Part shown: positions 39,192-50,796 of the stretch, in pieces
Numbering within the stretch: the first letter of the stretch is position 1
Layout: the number at the start of each line of letters is the position of its first letter
Assembly: GCA_009698675.1 (NCBI GenBank)
Contig: WLPT01000005.1
Span: forward strand, 1 to 64,000
Reading direction: 5' to 3'
DNA: 64,000 nt
Origin: Actinomycetota bacterium
GTDB taxonomy: Bacteria; Actinomycetota; Actinomycetes; Nanopelagicales; Nanopelagicaceae
Translations under genes and position numbers: made by a program
The notes under the pieces: model-generated
Database searches by the model: none
What the model was told of the DNA's origin: nothing
What the model saw: only the letters and a program-made list of their open reading frames with translations

Positions 39192-40550
39192 GTGTCTACT
39201 TCATATGATGTCATCAACCCTGCAACTGAATCAGTTGTTCAAACCGTCGCCCACTTTGACTTAGCGGCGACCGACGATGCAATTGCAAAGGCGGCCAAAG
39301 CCTTCGAAAGTTGGCGACATGTTGCACCTGGTGAGCGTGCACGTCTATTGCGCAGCTTTTCACAAGTGGTCACCGATCACCGAGAAGAGTTAGCACAGAT
39401 AGAGATTATAAACTCTGGTCATACTCGCGGTAACGCTTTGTGGGAGGCCGATAACGTTGCAAACACATTGATGTACTACGCCGCCGCCCCGGAGCGCCTC
39501 TTCGGTCGTCAGATTCCAGTTCCTGGTGGGATCGATGTAACTTTTAAGGAGCCTCTCGGTGTAGTTGGAATTATTGTTCCCTGGAACTTCCCTATGCCAA
39601 TTGCTGGGTGGGGTTTTGCTCCAGCTTTAGCTGCTGGCAATACGGTTGTATTAAAGCCTGCCGAATATACACCGCTGTCTGCAATTCGTTTAGGTGAGTT
39701 GGCAGTACTTGCTGGAATCCCTGAGGGAGTCTTTAATGTTTTGCCAGGTAAGGGAAGCGTCGTTGGAAATCGATTTGTGACTCATCCGCTAGTTCGTAAA
39801 GTCGTCTTTACTGGATCAACCACTGTCGGAAAGCAGATCATGGTCGGCTGCGCCGATCAAGTTAAGCGCCTGACATTAGAGCTCGGTGGAAAAAGCTCCA
39901 ACATAATCTTTGCCGATGCCGATATTGATAAAGCTGCAGCCGGGGCACCTGGCGCTGTCTTTGATAACGCTGGGCAGGACTGTTGTTCACGCTCTCGCCT
40001 TCTGGTTCAAAGATCTGTCTTTGATACTTTCATGGAAAAGTTTGAAGTTGCAGTCAAGAAATTCCGCGTGGAAGATCCAAATCTTGCTACGGCCGATATG
40101 GGACCACTGATTTCAAAGAAGCAGTTCGATGTCGTTGAATCATTTTTAGATGAACCGATTGCATTTAAGGGAAGTGCGCCGACAGGTCCTGGGTACTGGA
40201 TGGCTCCTACAGTTCTGCTACCTAAAAATGTACAAGCCCGTTCGTGGCGAGAAGAGATCTTTGGTCCAGTTGTTTCAGTCATGGTCTTTGAAGATGAGGC
40301 CGAGGCGGTCGCAATGGCTAATGACAGCGAATATGGATTATCAGGCTCGATTTGGACACGAGATGTTGGCCGAGCACTTCGAGTCTCTCGCGGAATCGAC
40401 ACTGGGGCACTCTCAGTGAACTCAAACTCCTCGGTACGTTTTTGGACTCCCTTTGGTGGCTTTAAACAATCAGGCCTAGGTCGTGAGTTAGGTCCAGATG
40501 CACTTGATTCATTTACAGAGGTTAAGAACGTATTTATCTCAAACGATTAA
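39192..40550 (+). CDS. NAD(P)-dependent aldehyde dehydrogenase
   Basis: VPWNFPMPIAGWGFAPALAAGNTVVLKPAEYTP, LTLELGGKSSNIIF, NAGQDCCSRSR; GTG 39192. Confidence 0.94.
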   Translation: MSTSYDVINPATESVVQTVAHFDLAATDDAIAKAAKAFESWRHVAPGERARLLRSFSQVVTDHREELAQIEIINSGHTRGNALWEADNVANTLMYYAAAPERLFGRQIPVPGGIDVTFKEPLGVVGIIVPWNFPMPIAGWGFAPALAAGNTVVLKPAEYTPLSAIRLGELAVLAGIPEGVFNVLPGKGSVVGNRFVTHPLVRKVVFTGSTTVGKQIMVGCADQVKRLTLELGGKSSNIIFADADIDKAAAGAPGAVFDNAGQDCCSRSRLLVQRSVFDTFMEKFEVAVKKFRVEDPNLATADMGPLISKKQFDVVESFLDEPIAFKGSAPTGPGYWMAPTVLLPKNVQARSWREEIFGPVVSVMVFEDEAEAVAMANDSEYGLSGSIWTRDVGRALRVSRGIDTGALSVNSNSSVRFWTPFGGFKQSGLGRELGPDALDSFTEVKNVFISND

Positions 40551-41275
40551 ATTAAAGTAATTGGCGCGGTCGCGACGCGATCAAGGAATTGATCAACTAA
40601 GTCGTAGCCGCGCTGATTGCTTTCTGCTTCAACTTTCTTAGTCTGAGCACGTAAGGCCACTATGTCTACGCCTTCAGACTCTAACTCGCCGCAAGCGCTC
40701 TCTATCGCAAGCCAAGTATCTAAAACCTCAGGATCAACTTCAGGGTGGAATTGCACGCCCAAGGTTCTCCCCAAATGAAATGCTTGAGGGCATAAATCAT
40801 TCTTGGCAATCTCAGTTGCTCCCGGTGGAAGGGTAAAGCGATCCCAATGGAACTCAAACCACGGGCCGCTTGAAACAAAGCTCTCATCGTTACTTTCAAT
40901 CTTTACCCAACCAAGCTCTGCGCGGGGCGCACGTGAAACCGTTCCACCAAAAACACGTGACATCAACTGCCCGCCAAAACAGATTCCGAAAATTGGAATA
41001 CCTGCATTGTGCACAGCTCGCATCTTTTCAATAAGAGGCAGTAGCCAGTTACCGATTCGCTCATCATCATAGGCTGCATATTGCGAGCCCATTATGACTA
41101 CAGCATCGAACTCAAAAAAATCTGGCCATGCAGGCTCCACATTTGGGTTCTCTGAATTTTCTTCACCAACGACCATGAAGCGAGTGATCTCATATCCGCG
41201 GCGCACAAATTGAGCCCAGATTGGACCTCCTGGACTGGCGTTATCGTGTTCAACAAAGATGACTCTTTTAGGCAT
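40547..41275 (-). CDS. type 1 glutamine amidotransferase
   Basis: IFGICFGGQLMSRVFGG nucleophile elbow and GVQFHPEVD; ATG 41275 (MPKRVIFVEHD). Confidence 0.92.
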   Translation of the reverse strand: MPKRVIFVEHDNASPGGPIWAQFVRRGYEITRFMVVGEENSENPNVEPAWPDFFEFDAVVIMGSQYAAYDDERIGNWLLPLIEKMRAVHNAGIPIFGICFGGQLMSRVFGGTVSRAPRAELGWVKIESNDESFVSSGPWFEFHWDRFTLPPGATEIAKNDLCPQAFHLGRTLGVQFHPEVDPEVLDTWLAIESACGELESEGVDIVALRAQTKKVEAESNQRGYDLVDQFLDRVATAPITLI

Positions 41276-41282
41276 GAAGAGA

Positions 41283-41288
41283 ACTCTA
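41283..41288 (-). promoter_or_regulatory. leaderless -10: TAGAGT-TCTCTTC-ATG (class I GATase)
   Basis: TAnnnT 7 nt before ATG 41275. Confidence 0.6.
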
Positions 41289-42254
41289 CTTGATGATTCG
41301 CAGTGGCTCTTGCCCACGAGCAACTAGGCGCTCAAAATAAACTTCGCGCTTTTCATTAAATCGCTCGGCTTCAACGCCCGTTTTAGCAAGGAAGGCCGAC
41401 AAATCTTCGCGAGCTTTTAGGCCATCTCCGGTTAAATCTGTGCGTTCAAAGACCTTCCATGCACGAAGAACGGGGGCGATGACCTCATCTAGATGCTGCT
41501 GCATGTCATAGATTCCAGCTAGCGCAATCTGTACCGCTTTACGGCCAAAGCCGGGCATATTTGCCCCAGGCATACCAAAGTTGGTAACTACATCGGCTAT
41601 CGCACGCATCGTTGCATTCGGCTCCATCTCAAGGGCTGCACCTAGTGTGTTGCGATAGAAGAGCATATGTAGATTCTCATCCAAGGCGATTCGCTGCATC
41701 ATGTTTTCAGCGATGGGGTCATCAGAGATCTTTCCAGTGTTGCGATGAGAGATTCGTGTAGCTAACTCTTGGAAGGAAACATATGCGATCGTGTGCAACA
41801 TATCGTTCTCGTAAGGAGTTTGATAGCCCAAGGACATATGTGCCATACGTAAATCCTCTAGCTCATATGGATCGACACCTCGAGTTGCCATTAAATAATC
41901 TCGAATAACAATGCTGTGTCGGGCCTCTTCGGCCGTCCAACGTTCAATCCAAGTACCCCACGCGCCATCTCGTCCCATTGAGATCGCAATCTCAGTGTGG
42001 TAACTCGGAAGATTATCTTCCGTTAATAGATTAAGCACGAGAGAGTCTTGCGCCACCGGCGTTAGACGTGAATCTTTAGCCTCCCATGCATCACCATTGA
42101 GGGGACCGGCAAAGTCGCGACCCTGCGACCATGGCACATACTCATGTGGGTACCAATTCTTTTGTACAGCTAAGTGTCGCTCAAGCTCTACGGCTACAAC
42201 TGGTTCGAGGTCGCGGATTAATCTGGCTTGCACTCTTGCCGCATCACTCGTCAT
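41286..42254 (-). CDS. acyl-ACP desaturase
   Basis: TEDNLPSYHTEI, WTAEEARHSIVIRDYL (EEXRH), ALDENLHMLFYR (EXXH). Confidence 0.92.
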   Translation of the reverse strand: MTSDAARVQARLIRDLEPVVAVELERHLAVQKNWYPHEYVPWSQGRDFAGPLNGDAWEAKDSRLTPVAQDSLVLNLLTEDNLPSYHTEIAISMGRDGAWGTWIERWTAEEARHSIVIRDYLMATRGVDPYELEDLRMAHMSLGYQTPYENDMLHTIAYVSFQELATRISHRNTGKISDDPIAENMMQRIALDENLHMLFYRNTLGAALEMEPNATMRAIADVVTNFGMPGANMPGFGRKAVQIALAGIYDMQQHLDEVIAPVLRAWKVFERTDLTGDGLKAREDLSAFLAKTGVEAERFNEKREVYFERLVARGQEPLRIIK

Positions 42255-42261
42255 AGGGGTA

Positions 42262-42267
42262 ACGCTA
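42262..42267 (-). promoter_or_regulatory. leaderless -10: TAGCGT-TACCCCT-ATG (acyl-ACP desaturase)
   Basis: TAnnnT 7 nt before ATG 42254. Confidence 0.65.
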
Positions 42268-42292
42268 CGGTAAAGCAGGCCATACTCGCGAG

Positions 42293-42976
42293 TTATAGAT
42301 TATCCGCGGCGCGCTTTTTTGCTTGGGCTACCCGCCATTTCGCGATTTCTCCATGATTTCCACTCAATAAAATCTCTGGAACCTGGATATCTCGCCACAC
42401 TGCAGGTTTGGTGTAGTTAGGGTATTCAAGGTAGCCCTGCTCATTATGTGACTCTTCACTCAATGAATCAGGATTTCCAAGAACACCTGGTAGCAACCTA
42501 GTTATCGCCTCGATCATAACAAGTGAGGCCACTTCTCCCCCACCTAAAACATAATCGCCGATAGAAACTTCATGTACTCGGATATTGCGTGAAGAGTACT
42601 GATGGCTCGAATAGTGCGCTCGGACTCGATCATCGATTCCCTCATACCGACCGCATGCAAATACAAGGTGGGGTGCTTTAGAAAGTTCGACGGCCATCGG
42701 CTGATCAAAGCGCTTTCCAGCTGGAGTTAAGATAATCAAATCAGTGTCATCGACCATTAAGGGATCTAGAGCTAGACCCCAAATCTCAGGCAACATCACC
42801 ATTCCAGCACCACCGCCGTAAGGTGTGTCATCTACTGCGTGATGGTTATTTGTAGCAAAGCTACGCAGATCATGGATTCCAAAACTTACAATCCCGGCAC
42901 TACTTGCTTTGCCTAGAAGCGAGAGTTGCAGTGGGGCAAAATAATCAGGAAAAATTGTGACTGCATCTATCTTCAT
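42293..42976 (-). CDS. trmD: tRNA (guanine-N1)-methyltransferase
   Basis: DAVTIFPDYFAPL, DDTPYGGGAGMVM, FACGRYEGIDDRV, SIGDYVLGGGEVA. Confidence 0.97.
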   Translation of the reverse strand: MKIDAVTIFPDYFAPLQLSLLGKASSAGIVSFGIHDLRSFATNNHHAVDDTPYGGGAGMVMLPEIWGLALDPLMVDDTDLIILTPAGKRFDQPMAVELSKAPHLVFACGRYEGIDDRVRAHYSSHQYSSRNIRVHEVSIGDYVLGGGEVASLVMIEAITRLLPGVLGNPDSLSEESHNEQGYLEYPNYTKPAVWRDIQVPEILLSGNHGEIAKWRVAQAKKRAADNL

Positions 42977-43476
42977 GACAAGGCACCAGTTACATCAGGC
43001 GGAATTACTACAACACGTTTAGCCACTACATCGACAATCGGAACTAACTGACGCACAAATGGGATGAGAGTTTCAAAGGTAGGAGTTTTAATCGCAAGCA
43101 AGTCCTGTCCAGGCAGGTTAATGACATCGGTAACTTCACCAAATAACTCACCCGACTCAAGATATGCCCTACATCCAATCAACTGCAAGACGTGATAATC
43201 ATCGGCATCTTCGCGCACCTGATCGATATCAACGTCGGCGTAGAGAAGGGTATTGCGAAGCTTCTCAATCTGGTTTCGGTCGGTGTAGCCGGCAAAACCA
43301 AGGAGTAAAACCCCATTGTGAACACGGCCAGAAGTTATCGTCAAAATCCCATGCTCATCACTCTGCAGTTTTTCGCCTACTGCAAATCGGCTATCGGGAT
43401 CATCGCTGCGCACTTCAATCGTTGCCTCACCGAGAATTCCATGGGCACGACCGATACGCCCTACGAGTAAACGCAT
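42973..43476 (-). CDS. rimM: ribosome maturation factor
   Basis: LLVGRIGRAHGILGEATIEVRSDDPDSRF; gene order. Confidence 0.95.
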   Translation of the reverse strand: MRLLVGRIGRAHGILGEATIEVRSDDPDSRFAVGEKLQSDEHGILTITSGRVHNGVLLLGFAGYTDRNQIEKLRNTLLYADVDIDQVREDADDYHVLQLIGCRAYLESGELFGEVTDVINLPGQDLLAIKTPTFETLIPFVRQLVPIVDVVAKRVVVIPPDVTGALS

Positions 43477-43494
43477 GGCTATGTGAATCGTTAC

Positions 43495-43734
43495 TTAGTT
43501 AGGTTCGTCGGTCTCGACGAGATCTACACGTACCGTGCGACCTGCGAGCGCGCTAACAACGGTGCGCAACGCCTTAGCGGTGCGACCATTACGTCCAATA
43601 ACCTTGCCGATATCCTCAGGGTTCACGCGAACCTCAAGTGTTGTTCCGCGGCGATGTGTTTTTTCTGAAACAACAACATCATCTGGATTATCGACGATCC
43701 CCTTTACTAAATGCTCGAGGGCCTCATCCATCAT
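43495..43734 (-). CDS. KH domain RNA-binding protein
   Basis: VNPEDIGKVIGRNGRTAKALRTVVSAL. Confidence 0.93.
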   Translation of the reverse strand: MMDEALEHLVKGIVDNPDDVVVSEKTHRRGTTLEVRVNPEDIGKVIGRNGRTAKALRTVVSALAGRTVRVDLVETDEPN

Positions 43735-43736
43735 AA

Positions 43737-44282
43737 TTATTCAGCAGCCGCTTCTGTTTCGACCACTGCATCTGTAGTCACAACTTCAGCTGGAACCTCG
43801 GACACGGCTTCATTAACTATTGGCTCGGAGACCTCGGACACAGCCTCTTCAACTATTGGCTCGGAGACTGGATTGGCCTTAGCCGCTAGCTTCTCCTGTG
43901 CCTTCTTCTTCAATGTTGTTGCACCCTCTTTAGGTTCATCCATTGCATTCTTAACTGCAGCCTCGTAAGCAACGTGCTTACCTACACGTGGGGCGGCAAC
44001 GCGTAGTGTGCCTTCAGTTCCTGGAAGACCCTTGTGCTTCTGCCAATCTCCAGTCACCTTCAGCAGCGCCTCTACAGCCTCTGATGGTTGTGCGCCAACG
44101 CCGAGCCAATACAGAGCACGCTCTGAGTTGATCTCAATTAGTGATGGCTCTTGTCCTGGAACATAGCGACCGATCTCTTCAATTGAAAGACCGTTACGTG
44201 CCTTGCGTGAGTCGGTAACGACGACGCGGAAAAATGGTGTGCGGATCTTGCCCATGCGCATTAAACGAATTTTTGTAGCCAA
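43737..44282 (-). CDS. rpsP: 30S ribosomal protein S16 with long acidic C-terminal extension
   Basis: [33 protein letters not shown] start 44282 with SD AGGAG; extension after about residue 90. Confidence 0.95.
   Translation of the reverse strand: MATKIRLMRMGKIRTPFFRVVVTDSRKARNGLSIEEIGRYVPGQEPSLIEINSERALYWLGVGAQPSEAVEALLKVTGDWQKHKGLPGTEGTLRVAAPRVGKHVAYEAAVKNAMDEPKEGATTLKKKAQEKLAAKANPVSEPIVEEAVSEVSEPIVNEAVSEVPAEVVTTDAVVETEAAAE
43795..43866. repeat. tandem 2 x 36-bp repeat in the rpsP 3' end
   Basis: acctcggacacggcttcattaactattggctcggag / acctcggacacagcctcttcaactattggctcggag (4 mismatches). Confidence 0.9.
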
Positions 44283-44444
44283 GAAAGGTATCTCCTGTGT
44301 ATGTGTGTCATACCGTCTCTCCACAGCGGGGTGCGTGGTGAGAGCGATTCAACTATCGGTAAATGGATGTTGTTAGGGGATAGAGGGCCCCTTCAACAGG
44401 TAGCCTATTCTGCCACCATAGGCGTAGATACGCGAAATCGCCTA

Positions 44445-45866
44445 CTAAGACTCCTCTAACGCCCGTTTAGCTGGATTGCCCGACTTAGACCTCTTCTTAG
44501 GTTTAGCCTGATTCTTAGGCGGGGCCATCGCAGGGGCTCCCATCCCGGCTGGCATGCCAGTCTGGCGCACCTGTTTCATCATCTTCTGCGCCGCAGAGAA
44601 GCGTTCGAGGAGGGTATTGACCTCTGAAACTCTGCGCCCGGAGCCAACTGCGATTCGCGCCCGGCGCGAGCCATTTAAGGTTTTAGGATCGCGGCGCTCG
44701 CTAGGTGTCATCGACTCAACGATGGCTCTAGTTCGAACTATCTCCCCCTCGTCAAAGTTTTCAATCTCTTTCCTCATCGCCCCAGCCCCTGGCAACATCC
44801 CCAAGAGTTTTGACATAGATCCCATCTTCGACATTGCACTTAGTTGGTCAAGGAAATCCTCCAACGTGAAATCCTCACCGCTTGCAAACTTTGCCTCCAA
44901 CTTTGCCGACGTATCGCCATCAAAGGCCTTCTTGGCAGCTTCGGCCAACGTTGCGACATCGCCCATTCCCAGAATTCGAGATGCCATGCGATCGGGATAA
45001 AAAATATCAAAATCAGAGATCTTTTCACCCGTTGATGCAAACATGATTGGTCGTTTAGTAATCGAGGCTATGGATAGAGCGGCGCCACCGCGAGCATCGC
45101 CATCGAGCTTAGTTAAGACAACACCATCAAAGCCCACGCCAGTTAGGAAGGCCTGCGATGTCCGTACGGCATCTTGACCCATCATCGCATCAACTACAAA
45201 TAAAATCTCATCAGGGGCTACTGCATCACGGATATCACTTGCCTGTTTCATTAAATCGGCATCGACACCTAATCGGCCTGCCGTATCTACAATGACCATG
45301 TTGTACTGCTTGGCTTTTGCAAATTCAATTCCGGCCTTTGCCACCTTTACGGGATCTCCAACGCCATTACCCGGCTCTGGTGCAAAGACTGGAACAGCGA
45401 TACTTGCGCCGACAACTTGGAGTTGAGTAACCGCATTTGGTCTTTGTAAATCAGAGGCGACTAAGAGCGGAGTATTTCCTTGATCTGCGTAAAACTTCGC
45501 TAACTTTCCAGCAAGGGTTGTCTTGCCGGCTCCTTGTAGACCAGCCAACATAATTACAGTTGGTGGGTTCTTTGAAAATCGAACTCTGCGTGCCTGGCCG
45601 CCCAAAATCTCAACTAAAGAAGCGTTAACGATTTCAAAGATTGCATTGGCTTGATTTGTACCTGCCTGCATCGACGCTATGGCATCAATAGCTTTCTCCT
45701 TGATATCTAAGACAAATGAATCAACAACCTCTAATGCAACATCTGATTCCAGTAGCGCCTGCCTAATCTGCCCAGACATGGACTCGATATCGTCCTTGGA
45801 AATCTTTCCGCGAGAGCGAAGGGATGAGAATGTGGCGCTAAAACGTGAACTCAATGAATCAAACAT
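44445..45866 (-). CDS. ffh: signal recognition particle protein Ffh
   Basis: AGLQGAGKTTLAGKLAKF, DTAGRL, TKLDGDARGGAALS, M-domain. Confidence 0.97.
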   Translation of the reverse strand: MFDSLSSRFSATFSSLRSRGKISKDDIESMSGQIRQALLESDVALEVVDSFVLDIKEKAIDAIASMQAGTNQANAIFEIVNASLVEILGGQARRVRFSKNPPTVIMLAGLQGAGKTTLAGKLAKFYADQGNTPLLVASDLQRPNAVTQLQVVGASIAVPVFAPEPGNGVGDPVKVAKAGIEFAKAKQYNMVIVDTAGRLGVDADLMKQASDIRDAVAPDEILFVVDAMMGQDAVRTSQAFLTGVGFDGVVLTKLDGDARGGAALSIASITKRPIMFASTGEKISDFDIFYPDRMASRILGMGDVATLAEAAKKAFDGDTSAKLEAKFASGEDFTLEDFLDQLSAMSKMGSMSKLLGMLPGAGAMRKEIENFDEGEIVRTRAIVESMTPSERRDPKTLNGSRRARIAVGSGRRVSEVNTLLERFSAAQKMMKQVRQTGMPAGMGAPAMAPPKNQAKPKKRSKSGNPAKRALEES

Positions 45867-45878
45867 GATGAGCTAAGA

Positions 45879-48155
45879 CTACTTCAGCGCAAGGCGCAGT
45901 TGCGACGTAACCTCTTGAGCCCGCACATCACTTAACGGTCCGCCCCTTAACTCAGTCACATATAAGGTGTCGATAGCTTCCGCGCCAAGGGTTGTAACAA
46001 TCGCTGAGCGAATATCGACCTTCGCGTGAGTAATCGCCGATCCAATTCTAAAAAGCAATCCAGGGCGGTCATGGCTGCGCACTTCGATTACCGTCGCATC
46101 GGTTGCTGCATCATTAAAATAAACGACTTCAGGTGCCGGCACAGGAATACTTGGGATGGATGCATAGGCCTTAGCGCGAGCCACTAACCTCTCCTCTACG
46201 TGCGTTGAGTTCTCAAAAGCCTTTACGATCTCGTTACGTAACCCAACTTGAGTAATCTCAGGTGCATGCGGCTCTGGAGAGACTACCCAGAACATAACTG
46301 CCGATGGTCCATGGCTTTTGGTACGCGCCGATTTAACATCCAATCGCGATGCATTTAATACACCGGCTACGAGTGAGAGTAAACCTGGTTTATCGGGTGA
46401 AACTATTTCAATCCAATATCCGCTGTCGTGCTTTTCTAGAACTACGGTAAGTACGCCGCTCTGTGCTTGAGCTAGCTGCTCATCAGTTAGCGCTGGTTGC
46501 TCGGCAATCATCGAACCTGACATTGTGCGACGTACGCGGTGAACTAAATCATTTACTAGCGAAGCCTTCCAATCGCTCCATCCAGCACTTCCCGTAGCCT
46601 CACCATCGGCAACACTGAGTGCGTGCAATAGTTCAAGGGTATTGAGATCGGGGATAACATCGATGATCGATGCAATCGTTGCCGGATCATCTAAATCGCG
46701 CCGAGTAGCTGTGGCAGAGAGTAAGAGGTGGTGTTTGACAAGAATCTGCAAAGTTACGACATCGGCCTGAGAGAAACCAATACGCATTGCAAGTGGTGCG
46801 ATTAAACGCTCTCCACGATCTGAGTGATCCTCATCGCTGCCCTTGCCTATGTCATGAAAGAGCGCAGCAAAGAGGAGTAAATCCGGGCGGTGTACCTTTC
46901 GCGTTAAAGTGGCTGCATGCACGGCCGTTTCAACCATGTGTCTATCAACGGTATGACGGTGTAGCGCGTTGCGTTGGGCAAGTGAGCGAAGCGGGCGCCA
47001 CTCTGGAATCCAGGAAAAGATGATCTCCTCTTGATCCAAACTCTCAAAAACCCGCACCATCGACTCTCCTGCGCCAATGAGTGCAATAAGATTTTCTCGT
47101 GCCTCACGTGGCCATGGCGAAGGTAGCTCTCCACTGCCCTCACGTAGTGATGCCGTAATTAATGCGCAGCTCTCAAGGGATATTGGCAGACCTAACTGCG
47201 CTGCCGTTGCAGCCGCACGTAATCCAATAAGAGGATCTTTATCAAATGAGGCCAGTGGATCGATGACTATCTCATTGTCACTGACGTTAATGCCCGCAGC
47301 AACTGAAACGCTTTGAGGCCTTCGAAAGAATCGCCCAAGAGGTTTCTTGCCTTTGTGATCGAGTAGGTGCCAGGTGTACTCCAATAAGTAGTCAACTAAA
47401 CGCGCAGCCTGTGCCACTTCACTCATCATGGCGTCGGCATCGACATAGTTAAGGGCTTTAGCGACCTTGTCCTGCTCTTGAAATAGCAACCTGTCTTTAT
47501 TTCTTCCAGTTGTCGTATGTAAGCTTTCACGCAGATTATTGAGTGTTGATTCAGCCCAGCTGATTCGTTCAAGTGGCACGGGTACCGCACCCGATAGTGC
47601 GATTGCTCGTAGCGCCGTTATGTCACGCAGACCACCGCGTGCCTCCTTAATATCTGGCTCAAGTAAGTAAGCCAACTCCCCTGAACGCTCATAGCGTGCC
47701 GACATGGACGCTCGAAGCTCGGGTAAACGTGCTCTGGAATTTTTGTGCCAACTATCCACACTATCTCGCGCAACGGCAGCAACCAGTTCGGCATCACCTG
47801 CAACAAAACGGATATCTAGCAAGCCGAGTGCAACTTTTAAATCACTGGCAGATGTCTTAGCCGTTTCACTTCGAGTACGTACTGAATGATCGACGGAGTT
47901 TGAGTCCCATAAGGGATAGAGGAGCGCGTTTACAAAAGCGTTCAATTTTTCACTCGTGAATTGGCCTTGGTGAAGAATGAGAATATCTAAATCTGAACCA
48001 GGTGCTAACTCTGCGCGCCCATATCCCCCAACGGCTGCAACTGCCACGCCTTTTTCTCCATTGTTTCCAAGATGTGCTTTTACTGCCAAATTAAATAGTG
48101 TGAGAAGAGAGCGATCGCTCTCGTTCGATCGCTCTCTTCTCTCACGTGTTCCCAT
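45879..48155 (-). CDS. glnD: [protein-PII] uridylyltransferase
   Basis: VAAVGGYGRAELAPGSDLDILILH, HD domain (LFHDIGKGSDEDHSDRGE), two ACT domains. ATG 48155 favoured by TAAGAT-N7-ATG. Confidence 0.93.
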   Translation of the reverse strand: MGTRERRERSNESDRSLLTLFNLAVKAHLGNNGEKGVAVAAVGGYGRAELAPGSDLDILILHQGQFTSEKLNAFVNALLYPLWDSNSVDHSVRTRSETAKTSASDLKVALGLLDIRFVAGDAELVAAVARDSVDSWHKNSRARLPELRASMSARYERSGELAYLLEPDIKEARGGLRDITALRAIALSGAVPVPLERISWAESTLNNLRESLHTTTGRNKDRLLFQEQDKVAKALNYVDADAMMSEVAQAARLVDYLLEYTWHLLDHKGKKPLGRFFRRPQSVSVAAGINVSDNEIVIDPLASFDKDPLIGLRAAATAAQLGLPISLESCALITASLREGSGELPSPWPREARENLIALIGAGESMVRVFESLDQEEIIFSWIPEWRPLRSLAQRNALHRHTVDRHMVETAVHAATLTRKVHRPDLLLFAALFHDIGKGSDEDHSDRGERLIAPLAMRIGFSQADVVTLQILVKHHLLLSATATRRDLDDPATIASIIDVIPDLNTLELLHALSVADGEATGSAGWSDWKASLVNDLVHRVRRTMSGSMIAEQPALTDEQLAQAQSGVLTVVLEKHDSGYWIEIVSPDKPGLLSLVAGVLNASRLDVKSARTKSHGPSAVMFWVVSPEPHAPEITQVGLRNEIVKAFENSTHVEERLVARAKAYASIPSIPVPAPEVVYFNDAATDATVIEVRSHDRPGLLFRIGSAITHAKVDIRSAIVTTLGAEAIDTLYVTELRGGPLSDVRAQEVTSQLRLALK
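48102..48141. repeat. 16-bp perfect inverted repeat at the glnD 5' end
   Basis: GAGAAGAGAGCGATCG - ctctcgtt - CGATCGCTCTCTTCTC. Confidence 0.95.
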
Positions 48156-48165
48156 GTTCGCTATC

Positions 48166-49805
<1,640 letters not shown>

Positions 49806-49944
49806 GAGAAGAATCTGCTTTCGGGTAATAACTACTCGATTTCTCGCCGTTGAGATTGGGGCAAAGATGCCCGAAGGCGGTTACGGGATTGGCTCACTTT
49901 GGTTTCAGACGCGTTGCAAAAAGCGGTTCAATGTTAAATCTAGG

Positions 49945-50784
49945 TTACGAGAGCAGCCCCGAAATATAGGCCTCTGGGTCGAAAGCGGCGAAATCGCTCT
50001 CAGACTCCCCTGTACCGATCCACTTGATGGGAATACCCAACTCGCTCTCAATTGCAAGGGCTATCCCGCCTCTTGCGCTGCCATCGAGTTTAGTCAGGAT
50101 AATTCCAGTCACATTAACGCTTTCGGAAAATATTCTGGCCTGTGCCAATCCATTTTGCCCGGTTGTCGCATCGATTGTTAGCAGGACTTCGCTAACTGGA
50201 GAGGTTTTCTCAACTACCCGTTTTACCTTTTCCAGTTCATTCATAAGATCACTCTTATTATGCAACCGCCCGGCGGTATCAATGACTAAATAATCCGCCA
50301 AAATCTCTTCCGCTCGTTTAGCAGCATCGTATGCAACGGATGCAGGATCACCGTTTGCTTTACCGGCAATAACTTCAACTCCTATCCGCCCTCCCCACGT
50401 CTGCAACTGTTCTACGGCAGCTGCACGAAAGGTGTCGCCTGCTGCAACGATAATCGATGCCCCGGATCTCTTAATATGTGCGGCTAACTTTGCAACCGAT
50501 GTAGTTTTACCCGTCCCATTGACTCCCACGACTAATACCACCGTTGTGCCATCTGGATTTGTCAGAAGTTGCCGCGACTTCTGACTCAAATGTGATGTAA
50601 GCGTTTGAATGAGTGCGGCCTCGGCATTCTCGCTCTTGACTTTATGGGCCATGGCCAATAACTCTTGTGTAAGCCCCGGTCCTATATCTGATGCTAAAAG
50701 TTCACGTTCTAACTCTTGCCAGTCGGAAGTCGTAAAGGAGTTTTCTCCCTTAATTTTTGCGATGAACTTACTAAAAAGACCCAT
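49945..50784 (-). CDS. ftsY: signal recognition particle receptor FtsY
   Basis: VGVNGTGKTTSVAKLA, DTAGRLHNKSDLMNEL, TKLDGSARGG. Confidence 0.97.
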   Translation of the reverse strand: MGLFSKFIAKIKGENSFTTSDWQELERELLASDIGPGLTQELLAMAHKVKSENAEAALIQTLTSHLSQKSRQLLTNPDGTTVVLVVGVNGTGKTTSVAKLAAHIKRSGASIIVAAGDTFRAAAVEQLQTWGGRIGVEVIAGKANGDPASVAYDAAKRAEEILADYLVIDTAGRLHNKSDLMNELEKVKRVVEKTSPVSEVLLTIDATTGQNGLAQARIFSESVNVTGIILTKLDGSARGGIALAIESELGIPIKWIGTGESESDFAAFDPEAYISGLLS

Positions 50785-50796
50785 TCTAAAAGCTTT

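Noticed and set aside
44283-44444. Possible small RNA or terminator between ffh and rpsP (TAGGCG...CGCCTA)
   Set aside because: Stem is short with no T-tract; this region more simply holds the rpsP promoter and SD leader.
48111-48137. GCGATCGC-like motifs as HIP1-type methylation repeats
   Set aside because: The occurrence here is explained by the hairpin arms, and no dispersed high-frequency pattern was apparent.
49806-49944. GlnR/AmtR-type box upstream of amt
   Set aside because: GTAAC- and GAAAC-like words occur but not in the proper half-site spacing; not supportable by eye.
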